Of a stretch of DNA of 13,101 nucleotides, positions 1 to 8,491 are shown piece after piece. This stretch comes from an uncultured bacterium (GTDB lineage: Bacteria; Actinomycetota; Coriobacteriia; Coriobacteriales; Coriobacteriaceae), in NCBI GenBank assembly GCA_905215725.1, contig CAJMRD010000060.1, positions 1-13,101 of the forward strand, in the 5' to 3' direction. The notes under the pieces are model-generated. The model saw nothing but the letters and a program-made list of their open reading frames with translations. It made no database searches and was not told where the DNA came from. Each line of letters begins with the position of its first letter. Within the stretch, counting starts at the first letter, position 1. Position numbers and translations under genes: made by a program.

Positions 1-24
1 CAGCGGATTGGGTCATATGAGCGA

Positions 25-123
25 AAGCCCGCCAGAGCGAGCAAGGTGCCTTGAAACGAGGCGGCATTGATCTTTTGATCATGCCGCCGAAGTTGAAAGG
101 CAGATTGCCGCTCTGGCGGGTTT
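25..123. other. Long rod-like nested inverted repeat (possible structured RNA or repeat element)
   Basis: Read directly from the bases. An outer 12-bp perfect stem pairs 28-39 with 109-120, and G27-T121 plus A25-A26 with T122-T123 extend it. Inside it are stems 41-44/105-108, 47-52/97-102, 55-57/92-94, 60-67/81-88 and 69-72/77-80, closed by a TTTT loop at 73-76. The interruptions are a single-base bulge at 40, a 2x2 loop at 45-46/103-104, a tandem G-A mismatch at 53-54/95-96, a 2x3 loop at 58-59/89-91 and a bulge at 68. About 37 pairs form in 93 nt. Only the plus-strand RNA would have the tandem G-A pairs, a weak hint that plus is the functional strand. It lies beyond the 3' end of the LCP gene. 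It could be a bidirectional terminator, an extragenic repeat or a small RNA; the sequence does not decide. Confidence 0.6.
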
Positions 124-136
124 GCAGCGTCAACTG

Positions 137-164
137 GTTACGCGGTTTGGTAAAACCGCGTAAC
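137..164 (-). terminator. Perfect 12-bp hairpin just after the LCP stop codon; terminator-like but no U-tract
   Basis: Bases 137-148 pair perfectly with 153-164 around a 4-nt loop (149-152). The stem begins one base after the stop codon of the LCP gene. On the minus strand it is followed by CAGTTGACG, so the U-run of a classical intrinsic terminator is missing. A role in ending the murA-LCP transcript or protecting its 3' end is inferred from position only. Confidence 0.5.
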
Positions 165-165
165 T

Positions 166-1410
166 CTAGTAGTTGGCTTCGTAGCCGTTGCCGTCACCGG
201 TGGGCTCTTCGTAGTAGTCCGAATCGCTTGAATCGCTTGAATCGCTTGAGTCATCGGAATCGTCAGAGCTGACCGATGAGGTTGCGGTACCGTTTGCGTA
301 ATCGTCAGACGTGTTGTTGTTCAGGTCGCCGATCGTAGAGCTGGAACCGTCGGAAAGACCCATGGTGTTGGGACCCTTGGGATCCTTGCCGGCATCGACG
401 CGCTCCATCATTTCCTTGAGCTCGTCCTCGTAGACAAAGACGTAGCTCACACCGTCGATCATGGTGCTGTCGTCGGCGTACGAGGGCAGGTTGGCCGAGT
501 AGATACCGTCGACATCCATACCGCGCATGGCGTTGACCGTAGCCACGATATCCTGAACGCTCATATCGGTTACGAGCATATCGGACAGCGAATTAACCAG
601 GCCAAAGATCTTCGTGGCATCGAAGTTATTGAGAATCTGGTTGGCAAGGGCGCCAAGCACCTGACGCTGGTGGCGCATGCGCGTGTAATCGCCGTCGGCA
701 TAGGTGTAGCGGCAGCGGGCATAGGTAAGGGCGGTGGCACCGTCCATATGCTGCTGGCCAGCGGTAATCTTAATATCCAGGTGCTCGGGGTCGTCAACAT
801 CATCGGTTGCGTTAATGTCGATACCGCCAACCGAATCAATCAGCGCCTGCATACCGTCGAAGCTGACCTCGGCATAGTGGGAAATCTGAACACCGCACAG
901 CTCGTTGACCGCCTCGACCATGGCCTCGGCGCCGCCAACGGTATGGCAGGCGTTGATCTTCATGGTCTCGCCCTTGTACTCGACCTTGGTGTCGCGCGGA
1001 ACGGAAATGAGCGTCGCCTGCTTTTGCGTGGGGTCGATGCGTGCCAGGATAATCGAGTCGGCACGATACGTATCCTCGCCCGGACGGCCGTCGGTGCCAA
1101 GAAGCAGCACGTAGAACGGATCCTTTGCCTCATCGGTGTCAACCAGAACCCGACGCAGATTGTCGGTAATGACATTAGAATCGCCGAGCTTGCCCATAAT
1201 GGTGGCAAACCACAGGCCGGCAGCGGTAGTGGCACTCAGCAGCACGCCAAGCACGACAATGAGCGCGACGTGACGAATCGTGTGGCTACGACGACGTTGA
1301 CGAGCGCGCTCGGAATAGCGAGCCACGTTATCGCGACTGTAGATCTTGGCCTGCGCACCAGTTGAGGGTCTTCGGGCGGTGGTATCCGCGAGGGGCTTTT
1401 TATTAAACAT
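166..1410 (-). CDS. LytR-CpsA-Psr (LCP) family cell-wall glycopolymer transferase
   Basis: LCP enzymes are membrane-anchored and attach polyprenyl-linked polymers (teichoic acids, capsule or similar) to peptidoglycan outside the cell. The ATG at 1410 gives 414 residues and has AGG six bases upstream; the in-frame TTG at 1416 lies too close to that AGG. Visible features are a basic cytoplasmic N-terminus (about 1-46, with an RRR cluster), one membrane segment (about 47-72), and an LCP domain (about 98-265). That domain carries LLLGTD (102-107), YRADS (115-119) and SVPRDT (136-141), plus the typical SFDGMQALIDSVGGID stretch and the arginine-rich DYTRMRHQRQ segment that contact the lipid-phosphate. 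The C-terminus is a low-complexity Ser/Asp tail. The gene follows murA after 12 nt and is probably cotranscribed with it. The family is secure; the polymer attached cannot be read from sequence. Confidence 0.92.
   Translation of the reverse strand: MFNKKPLADTTARRPSTGAQAKIYSRDNVARYSERARQRRRSHTIRHVALIVVLGVLLSATTAAGLWFATIMGKLGDSNVITDNLRRVLVDTDEAKDPFYVLLLGTDGRPGEDTYRADSIILARIDPTQKQATLISVPRDTKVEYKGETMKINACHTVGGAEAMVEAVNELCGVQISHYAEVSFDGMQALIDSVGGIDINATDDVDDPEHLDIKITAGQQHMDGATALTYARCRYTYADGDYTRMRHQRQVLGALANQILNNFDATKIFGLVNSLSDMLVTDMSVQDIVATVNAMRGMDVDGIYSANLPSYADDSTMIDGVSYVFVYEDELKEMMERVDAGKDPKGPNTMGLSDGSSSTIGDLNNNTSDDYANGTATSSVSSDDSDDSSDSSDSSDSDYYEEPTGDGNGYEANY
221..247. repeat. Three perfect tandem copies of a 9-bp unit inside the LCP gene
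   Basis: GAATCGCTT occurs three times in a row, at 221-229, 230-238 and 239-247. On the coding strand it encodes repeated Ser-Asp-Ser in the extracellular tail of the LCP protein. The unit is a multiple of three, so slippage would lengthen or shorten the tail without breaking the frame. Confidence 0.85.
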
Positions 1411-1422
1411 AGGCAACCTGTA

Positions 1423-2706
1423 TTAGTAGATGACGGGATCGGGGACGGTAGCATGCTCGACATGCGCGCCGAGCGCCTGCAGCTTTTCGACAAACTGCTC
1501 GTAGCCGCGCTTGATGTGATGGATGGCCGAAACCTCGGTCGTCCCGTCGGCGATCAAGCCCGCTACGACGAGGGCCGCTCCGCCACGCAGATCGGGCGAG
1601 GTAACCTGTGCACCCGAGAAGCCCTTGACGCCATGAATCATGGCATGATGGCTCTCGATACGAATGTCGGCACCCATGCGCACCAGCTCAGAGGCAAACA
1701 TAAAGCGATTCTCGAAGATGTTTTCGGTAATAACGGAACTGCCGTCGGCAAGGGCGGAGAGCACCATAATCTGCGCCTGCATGTCGGTCGGGAAACCGGG
1801 GAACGGAAGCGTCTGGATGTCGACCGGCTTGATACGCTCGGCACGGTTCACATGGACGCCATCTTCGACGCGCTCGCAGTCGATACCCATGAGCTCCATC
1901 TTCTTGAGCACCATGCCCAAGTGAATGGGGCAAAAGCCCGTGACATCGACACCGCGATCGTCGGCCATCAACGCACCGGCAACGATAAAGGTACCGGCCT
2001 CGATGCGGTCGCCCACTACGCGATGGGTAACGGGATGCAGCTCTTCCACGCCCTCGATGGTCACGACAGGCGTACCGGCGCCGACAATCTTAGCGCCCAT
2101 CTCGTTGAGCATGTTGGCGAGATCGACGATCTCGGGCTCGCGGGCGGCATTGTCGATAACCGTGGTACCCTTCGCGCGCACGGATGCCATAATGAGGTTC
2201 TCGGTCGCACCGACACTGGCGAACTCGAGCGTGACGGTGGTACCGCGCAGACCTTGGGGCGCATTAGCGTTGATGTAACCGTGGGCGGTATCGAACTCAA
2301 CGCCCAGAGCCTCGAGACCAAGAATGTGCATATCGATCTTGCGAGCACCCAGGTTGCAGCCGCCCGGCATGGCGATCTTGGCGCGATGGAAGCGACCCAG
2401 CAGGGGTCCCATCACGGCTGTGGAAGCACGCATCTTGGCAACGAGCTCGTAGGGGGCCTCCCAAGAATCGACCTGAGAGGTATCAATCTCGAGCGTGTGC
2501 TCGTCGAGAACATCGATCGTAGCGCCCATGCCCTTGAGCACCTTGCCCATCACGTGGACATCGGAAATATCGGGCACGTTCTGCAGCGTCGTCTTGCCCG
2601 GCGCCAGAAGCGTTGCCGCCATGAGTTTGAGTGCGGAGTTCTTGGCGCCCGAGACGGGCACGGAGCCTCCGATGGCGTGGCCACCCTCAACGCGGATAAT
2701 ATCCAA
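1423..2706 (-). CDS. murA: UDP-N-acetylglucosamine 1-carboxyvinyltransferase (MurA)
   Basis: MurA transfers enolpyruvate from phosphoenolpyruvate to UDP-GlcNAc in the cytoplasm, the first committed step of peptidoglycan synthesis. The 427-residue product has the normal family length. It shows the N-terminal SGAKNSALK motif (Lys22, Asn23), the active-site loop MPGGCNLGARKIDMH with Cys117, equivalent to the fosfomycin-targeted Cys115 of E. coli, and FPTDMQAQ with Asp308, equivalent to the catalytic Asp305. A Cys rather than Asp in the loop predicts ordinary fosfomycin sensitivity of the enzyme (inference). The start is TTG at 2706, with GAAAGGG six bases upstream, and it gives the usual MDIIRVEGG N-terminus. 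That Shine-Dalgarno directly abuts the T-tract of the terminator after atpC. The LCP gene follows 12 nt downstream. Confidence 0.97.
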   Translation of the reverse strand: MDIIRVEGGHAIGGSVPVSGAKNSALKLMAATLLAPGKTTLQNVPDISDVHVMGKVLKGMGATIDVLDEHTLEIDTSQVDSWEAPYELVAKMRASTAVMGPLLGRFHRAKIAMPGGCNLGARKIDMHILGLEALGVEFDTAHGYINANAPQGLRGTTVTLEFASVGATENLIMASVRAKGTTVIDNAAREPEIVDLANMLNEMGAKIVGAGTPVVTIEGVEELHPVTHRVVGDRIEAGTFIVAGALMADDRGVDVTGFCPIHLGMVLKKMELMGIDCERVEDGVHVNRAERIKPVDIQTLPFPGFPTDMQAQIMVLSALADGSSVITENIFENRFMFASELVRMGADIRIESHHAMIHGVKGFSGAQVTSPDLRGGAALVVAGLIADGTTEVSAIHHIKRGYEQFVEKLQALGAHVEHATVPDPVIY

Positions 2707-2719
2707 GGTCTACCCTTTC

Positions 2720-2758
2720 AAAAAGCATGCCCGGGATGGCTGGGCCATCCCGGGCATG
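2720..2758 (-). terminator. Intrinsic terminator of the ATP synthase operon
   Basis: A perfect 14-bp GC-rich inverted repeat pairs 2726-2739 with 2745-2758 around a short loop (2740-2744). On the minus strand it is followed by C and then five T (2724-2720), the classical Rho-independent form. It lies 36 nt beyond the atpC stop. The T-tract ends exactly where the murA Shine-Dalgarno begins (2719-2713), so no promoter fits between terminator and murA. A smaller 5-bp hairpin (2762-2766 with 2775-2779) precedes it. Confidence 0.9.
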
Positions 2759-2794
2759 ATGTGTTCGCAAATGGTCGAACGCTAAATCGTTTGA

Positions 2795-3187
2795 CTATTG
2801 GGCAAGCTTGAGCTTACACCATGCGATTTCATTATAGAGGTAGGCGCGGCGTGCATCATCCTCCGACAAATTACCCAGCTTCTCTTCAAAACCTTGAATA
2901 TCAGCTTTAAGCTTGTCGGCATCGACGGTCGCCAAATCGCAAGCGCGCTCGGCGAGAACGGTCACGACATCGTCCGCAACCTGGGCATAGCCGCCGGCCA
3001 CGGCAAACGTGTGGTCGACAGTGCCCATGGCCTTATCGGAAACGCGAACGTAACCGCGGTCGATCGTGCAGATCTCGCTGGAGTGAGCAGGCAGAACGCC
3101 AAACTCGCCATCCGTGGACGGAATCGACACAAACGCAGCGTCGCCCTCATAGGCGCAGCTCACGGGGCACACGATGCGGATACGCAT
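2795..3187 (-). CDS. atpC: F1Fo ATP synthase subunit epsilon
   Basis: Epsilon is part of the central stalk: its N-terminal beta-sandwich binds gamma and the c-ring, and its C-terminal helices can inhibit ATP hydrolysis. The 130-residue product shows the characteristic DGEFGVLPAHSSE segment near residues 26-38, the beta-rich region up to about 85, and a charged helical C-terminus. Length is normal. The ATG at 3187 follows the atpD stop by 3 nt, and the purine-rich GGGGGAGAA inside the end of atpD serves as ribosome-binding site. It is the last gene of the atp operon, as in most bacteria, with the operon terminator shortly downstream. Confidence 0.95.
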   Translation of the reverse strand: MRIRIVCPVSCAYEGDAAFVSIPSTDGEFGVLPAHSSEICTIDRGYVRVSDKAMGTVDHTFAVAGGYAQVADDVVTVLAERACDLATVDADKLKADIQGFEEKLGNLSEDDARRAYLYNEIAWCKLKLAQ

Positions 3188-3190
3188 AAC

Positions 3191-4644
<1,454 letters not shown>

Positions 4645-4645
<1 letters not shown>

Positions 4646-5553
4646 TACTGTTCCTCCAATGCTGAGGCTCCGCCGACGATCTCGTTAATCTCGGTCGTGA
4701 TCGAAGCCTGGCGCACGCGACTATACGTGCGGGTAAGGGTCGAGATGATCGCGGTGGCGTTTTCCGTCGCGGAGTGCATGGCCTTGCGGCGTGCACCCTG
4801 CTCGGCAGCCGCCGAATCGATCAGGGCCTGGTAGATGACCGTCAGGATATAAGACGGCACAAGCTTGCCGAGAACATGCTCGGGAGAGGGCACGAACTCG
4901 AACGTGGACGAGATGCGCTTAGGGGCGTCGGTCTCGTTCTTACGCGGACCGTGGGCCATAGCGATCATCTCGGGGTCGAGCGGCAACAGATGCTCGACGC
5001 GAAGCTCCTGATCCACGCGGTTCTTGGCGTGGTGGTAGACAAGCTCGACACGGTCAAGCTCACCGGCACGATACGCATCGCAGATATGAGAGGAGATCAT
5101 GCGGGCCTGATTGAAATCGGGCTCAGAGGAGTTGCCCTCAAAGTGCATGACAACGTTTGCGCGGTCACGGAAATACGTGGCCGGCTTACGCCCGCACGCG
5201 ATGATCTCGCATTCGATGCCGTCGTTCGCCCAAGAAGCGGCGAGCTTTTCGGCCGTGCGCTCCACCGTCGTATTGAAACCGCCGGCAAGGCCGCGGTCCG
5301 AGGCAATAACGACAATCAGGCCATGCTTGACGCTCTCATGCTTCTGCAGCATGGGATCGGTGCCCGAACAGGAGGCGTCGCCGGCGACCGTCAACATGAC
5401 GTCGGTCAGCGCCTCCTTATAGGGCTCGGCCTGCTTGGAGCGATCGAGGGCACGACGAATCTTGGCCGTAGAGACCATCTCCATCGTGCGCGTGATCTGC
5501 TTGGTCGTGGTAACCGAGGAGATTCGCTTCTTAATGTCGCGAAGGTTGGCCAT
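4645..5553 (-). CDS. atpG: F1Fo ATP synthase subunit gamma
   Basis: Gamma is the rotating coiled-coil shaft inside the alpha3-beta3 hexamer. The 302-residue product is slightly longer than the roughly 286 of E. coli. It begins with the conserved N-terminal helix MANLRDIKKRISSV followed by QITRTMEMVSTAKIRRA, and ends with the conserved C-terminal helix around TEINEIVGGASAL. The middle Rossmann-like part (near SDRGLAGGFNT) is intact. The ATG at 5553 lies 5 nt after the atpA stop. The GAGGAG Shine-Dalgarno sits inside the last codons of atpA at a slightly long spacing of about 11 nt. Confidence 0.97.
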
Positions 5554-5558
5554 GGGGC

Positions 5559-7157
5559 TTAGTTCTCCTCTGATCCAGAAACATCCGAATGGTGCTTGGC
5601 CATGAACTGCTGCTTGAAGTCGCCGATGACGCGCAAGAGCTCAGCCTTGGTGTCATCATCGATCTTCTTGGCGCGAACCTTGTCGAGCAGCGAACCAAAG
5701 CCATTGTCCATGTACTCGATGAGCTCGGCACGGAAAGGCAGCACGTCGGCGATCTCCAGGTCATCCAGGAAGCCCTCGTTGCCAGCGAACAGCGTAACGA
5801 TCTGCTCGCCAACCTCAAACGGCTTGTAACGCGGCTGCTTCAGGAGCTCGGTCATGCGAGCACCGTGGGTCAGCTGCTTCTGAGTAGCCTCGTCGAGGTC
5901 GGAGCCGAACTGCGTAAAGCCAGCGAGCTCCTGGTACGAAGCGAGGTCCAGACGGAGGTTGCCGGCGACCTGCTTCATGGCCTTGGTCTGCGCATCGCCA
6001 CCGACGCGGGACACGGAGATACCCACGTCGACTGCCGGGCGCTGACCCTGGAAGAAGAGCTCGGACTGCAGGTAGATCTGACCATCGGTAATGGAAATGA
6101 CGTTGGTCGGAATGTAGGCCGAGACGTCGCCGTCCTGGGTCTCGATGATCGGCAGTGCCGTCATGGAGCCGTAACCGTTCTTCTTGGACATCTTGACGGC
6201 ACGCTCGAGCAGACGAGAGTGCAGGTAGAAAATGTCGCCAGGATAGGCCTCGCGTCCGGGCGGACGATGCAGCGTCAGCGACATCTGACGGTAGGCCACA
6301 GCCTGCTTGGACAGGTCATCGTAGATGACGAGCACGTGGCCGCCGGGGTTGGTCTCGCTGGCGGGCTTGCCGTCCTCGCCGTTGTACATAAAGAACTCGC
6401 CAATAGCGGCACCGGCCATAGGCGCGATGTACTGCATAGGGGCGGAATCGGCAGCGGTGGCCGAAACGATGATGGTGTAGTCGAGCGCACCGTGCTGAGC
6501 GAGGGTCTCGCGGATGTTGGCAACCGTGGAGGCCTTCTGGCCGATGGCGACATAGATGCAGACCATGCCCTTGCCGCGCTGGTTGAGGATAGCGTCGATG
6601 GCGATGGCGGTCTTACCGGTCTTACGGTCGCCGATGATGAGCTCACGCTGACCGCGGCCAATAGGCACCATGGAGTCGATAGCGAGCAGACCGGTCTGAA
6701 CCGGCTCGCACACCGGGGTACGATCGATGACGCCGGGGGCCTTGAACTCGATGGGGCGACGGTGCGTGGCGACGATGTCGCCCAAGCCGTCGATGGGCTG
6801 GCCGAGCGGATTGACGACGCGGCCGAGCATGGCACGGCTCACGGGGATATCCATAACGCGGCCAGTGGTGCGGCACTCGTCGCCTTCCTTGATGGAGTCG
6901 ACGGCACCGAACAGAACGGCGCCGACCTCGTCACGGTCAAGGTTTTGGGCAAGGCCGAAGACGGTCTCACCGGTATCGGAGCTCTTGAACTCCAGAAGCT
7001 CGCCTGCCATGGCGCTCTTGAGGCCGGAGACGCGCGCGATGCCGTCGCCTACCTCGTCGACCGTTGAAACCTCATGCGTATCGACCGTCGCGGAGAGGCT
7101 CGTGAGCTGCTCCTGCAGTTTCTTGGCGATATCCTGGGCATTGAGGGTTTCGGACAT
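5559..7157 (-). CDS. atpA: F1Fo ATP synthase subunit alpha
   Basis: Alpha alternates with beta in the F1 hexamer, binds nucleotide without catalysis and supplies the arginine finger. The 532-residue product has Walker A GDRKTGKT (176-183), VIYDDLSKQAVAYR as the Walker B region (278-291), the LHRPPGREAYPGD motif, and SVSRVGG with Arg384 as the arginine finger. Relative to E. coli alpha there is an extra stretch of roughly a dozen residues near 257-273 (a GEDGKPASETNPGG-type loop) just before Walker B. The ATG at 7157 overlaps the atpH stop by one base, with a strong GGAGGTGA ribosome-binding site. Confidence 0.99.
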   Translation of the reverse strand: MSETLNAQDIAKKLQEQLTSLSATVDTHEVSTVDEVGDGIARVSGLKSAMAGELLEFKSSDTGETVFGLAQNLDRDEVGAVLFGAVDSIKEGDECRTTGRVMDIPVSRAMLGRVVNPLGQPIDGLGDIVATHRRPIEFKAPGVIDRTPVCEPVQTGLLAIDSMVPIGRGQRELIIGDRKTGKTAIAIDAILNQRGKGMVCIYVAIGQKASTVANIRETLAQHGALDYTIIVSATAADSAPMQYIAPMAGAAIGEFFMYNGEDGKPASETNPGGHVLVIYDDLSKQAVAYRQMSLTLHRPPGREAYPGDIFYLHSRLLERAVKMSKKNGYGSMTALPIIETQDGDVSAYIPTNVISITDGQIYLQSELFFQGQRPAVDVGISVSRVGGDAQTKAMKQVAGNLRLDLASYQELAGFTQFGSDLDEATQKQLTHGARMTELLKQPRYKPFEVGEQIVTLFAGNEGFLDDLEIADVLPFRAELIEYMDNGFGSLLDKVRAKKIDDDTKAELLRVIGDFKQQFMAKHHSDVSGSEEN

Positions 7158-7633
7158 TAGGCTTCACCTCCGTACGAATTAGCAGAGTTTGCGAGGGTCT
7201 CCTGCGCGATGCGCAGCTGCGTCTTGACGGAAATGTCACGACGCTCGCCGCGGGCCTCGAGCACCAGGCCGCCCACGATAGACGGGTCGACCTGCTCGAT
7301 AAGGAATACCTTGCGGCCGAAGTCCTGCTCGCATTTCTTAGTGATGGTTTGACGCAGCTCGTCGTCGAGCGGGATCGCCGTGGTGACGGTCACGCCCACT
7401 ACATCCTCGTCTTCCTCGGCAACATACTTAAAGGCAGCTGCCACCTTGGGAAGAAGGTCGAGCTGGTCGCGCTTGGACATGGTGTCGAGCACGGCGATGA
7501 TCTCGGGGCTGGCAGAAGCCAAGCGCTCGATCATCTCGAGGTCCTCGAACACATGGTTCTCGGCCTTAGCGGCTTCCAGAAGGGAACGCGCGTAGGTCTC
7601 GAGCACCTTGTCCTGATAGCGGCTAGTCGGCAT
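7157..7633 (-). CDS. atpH: F1Fo ATP synthase subunit delta
   Basis: Delta links the top of F1 to the peripheral stalk (subunit b). The 158-residue product is a little shorter than the usual 175-180 and lacks the long N-terminal extension of many other actinobacterial delta or b-delta fusions. The N-terminal helical domain starts SRYQDKVLETYARSLLEAA. The C-terminal signature DPSIVGGLVLEARGERRD, followed by ISVKTQLRIAQETL, is typical of the family. The start ATG at 7633 overlaps the end of atpF by 11 nt, with an AGCAGG-type ribosome-binding site inside atpF. Confidence 0.95.
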   Translation of the reverse strand: MPTSRYQDKVLETYARSLLEAAKAENHVFEDLEMIERLASASPEIIAVLDTMSKRDQLDLLPKVAAAFKYVAEEDEDVVGVTVTTAIPLDDELRQTITKKCEQDFGRKVFLIEQVDPSIVGGLVLEARGERRDISVKTQLRIAQETLANSANSYGGEA

Positions 7634-8225
7634 TCAGGCTACCTGCTTCCTGGATGTAGCGCTCGATGAGCTTCTTCTGCTCGGCATCGTCCTCGAGTGC
7701 CTCGCCCACGATCTTGGTGGCGACGGCAACGGACAGGTCGGCGATGGAGCTCGCGGCACCGGCGTAGATGGACTTGCGCTCGTCCTCGACGGTCGTATGG
7801 GCCTTGGCGATGATCTCCTCGGCCTCCTTGTGAGCAGCCTCGATGATACGGGCACGCTCGGACTCGGCGTCCTTACGGGCCTCGAGAACGATGTCGGCAG
7901 CCTGACGACGGGCGTCGGTGACGATCGAGTCGGACTCAGCGCGCTTGGCGATAGCCTCCTGCTTGGTCTTCTCGGCCTCGTCGAGGCTCTCCTCGATCTT
8001 CTTGCCGCGCTCCTCCATGGTTTTCATGATGCCCGGCAGGGCGACCTTGGCCAGCACGATCCAGATAATCAGGAAGGCGATAAGCGCCGGGATGAACTCC
8101 GCCATCTTAGGGATGAGGATGTCCGCACCGGCGGCGCCGTCCTCGGCGAACGCGGAAACCGGCATGAGCAGCGCGGCCGCGGACGCGGAGAGTGCGATCG
8201 CGCTCTTCTGGGATGAAAGATTCAT
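7623..8225 (-). CDS. atpF: F1Fo ATP synthase subunit b, with signal-peptide-like N-terminus
   Basis: Subunit b forms the peripheral stator stalk: one membrane helix and a long cytoplasmic coiled coil that reaches delta and alpha. The 200-residue product has its membrane segment at about 41-62 (MAEFIPALIAFLIIWIVLAK). A charged helical region follows at about 65-150 with many Glu, Lys and Ala, then a C-terminal part typical of b (SSIADLSVAVATKIVGEAL). Unusually, residues 1-28 resemble a cleavable signal peptide: a Ser/Lys n-region, a hydrophobic SAIALSASAAALLMPV core, then SAFA followed by EDG. The ATG at 8225 has GGAG eight bases upstream, whereas Met41 has no ribosome-binding site, so the extension is probably translated. 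The atpE stop lies 15 nt upstream. Confidence 0.95.
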   Translation of the reverse strand: MNLSSQKSAIALSASAAALLMPVSAFAEDGAAGADILIPKMAEFIPALIAFLIIWIVLAKVALPGIMKTMEERGKKIEESLDEAEKTKQEAIAKRAESDSIVTDARRQAADIVLEARKDAESERARIIEAAHKEAEEIIAKAHTTVEDERKSIYAGAASSIADLSVAVATKIVGEALEDDAEQKKLIERYIQEAGSLNAD

Positions 8226-8240
8226 ACTTGACGCTCCGTG

Positions 8241-8435
8241 CTATTTAACGATCAGCGCGACAACGAAGCCGATCAGAGCCAGAGCCTCGCCGAAAGCGGA
8301 GCCCATGATGAAGACGGTGAACACGCGGCCCTGGACCTCAGGCTGACGGGCCATAGCACCCGTAGCACCCAGAGCAGACAGGCCGATAGCAAGACCAGCG
8401 CCGATAACACCGAGACCGTAACCGATAACTCCCAC
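8241..8435 (-). CDS. atpE: F1Fo ATP synthase subunit c (proton-translocating ring)
   Basis: Subunit c forms the rotating membrane ring. At 64 residues this is a very short c (usual range about 70-85), because almost nothing precedes helix 1. The hairpin is complete: a glycine-rich helix 1 (GYGLGVIGAGLAIGLSALG), the polar loop ARQPE with Arg30-Gln31-Pro32, and helix 2 with the essential carboxylate Glu50 (AFGEALALIG). The residue after Glu50 is Ala and there is no obvious sodium-type Gln/Ser pattern, so proton coupling is inferred. The GTG start at 8435 has an excellent AAAGGAGG four bases upstream, and I see no alternative upstream start codon nearby. It lies between atpB and atpF in the classical order. 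Confidence 0.95.
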   Translation of the reverse strand: MGVIGYGLGVIGAGLAIGLSALGATGAMARQPEVQGRVFTVFIMGSAFGEALALIGFVVALIVK

Positions 8436-8451
8436 GATTCCTCCTTTGTCG

Positions 8452-8491
8452 TGCGTGTCTTATTTCACGCAGGATAACCTTTTTATAACTG
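8452..8491 (-). promoter_or_regulatory. A/T-rich segment and small hairpin ahead of the atpE ribosome-binding site
   Basis: The 124-nt gap between atpB and atpE (8436-8559) is the longest within the otherwise compact operon. On the minus strand it contains an A/T-rich stretch (about 8473-8491), then a 6-bp hairpin pairing 8452-8457 with 8466-8471, and only about six bases later the strong AAAGGAGG of atpE. E. coli atpE is known to have a translation-enhancing leader that raises c-subunit yield; a similar role here is inference. No convincing -35/-10 pair was found. Confidence 0.35.

Noticed and set aside
1..54. Possible end of a plus-strand gene or start of a minus-strand gene at the left edge
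   Set aside because: Plus frames end at 18-20, 52-54 and 68-70, and a minus-strand ATG exists at 16-14, but too few bases are present to choose and none has a clear ribosome-binding site or a recognisable sequence.
77..163. Short plus-strand frame with helix-like composition (EVERQIAALAGLQRQL)
   Set aside because: It has an in-frame stop at 68-70 and no start codon; base pairing explains the sequence better. It could be the remnant of a gene end, but this cannot be shown.
51..272. Plus-strand open frame of 73 codons starting TTG
   Set aside because: It runs through the hairpins and antisense into the Ser/Asp tail of the LCP gene; its composition (many Arg, Leu, Asn) reflects the opposite strand's repeats, and no ribosome-binding site precedes it.
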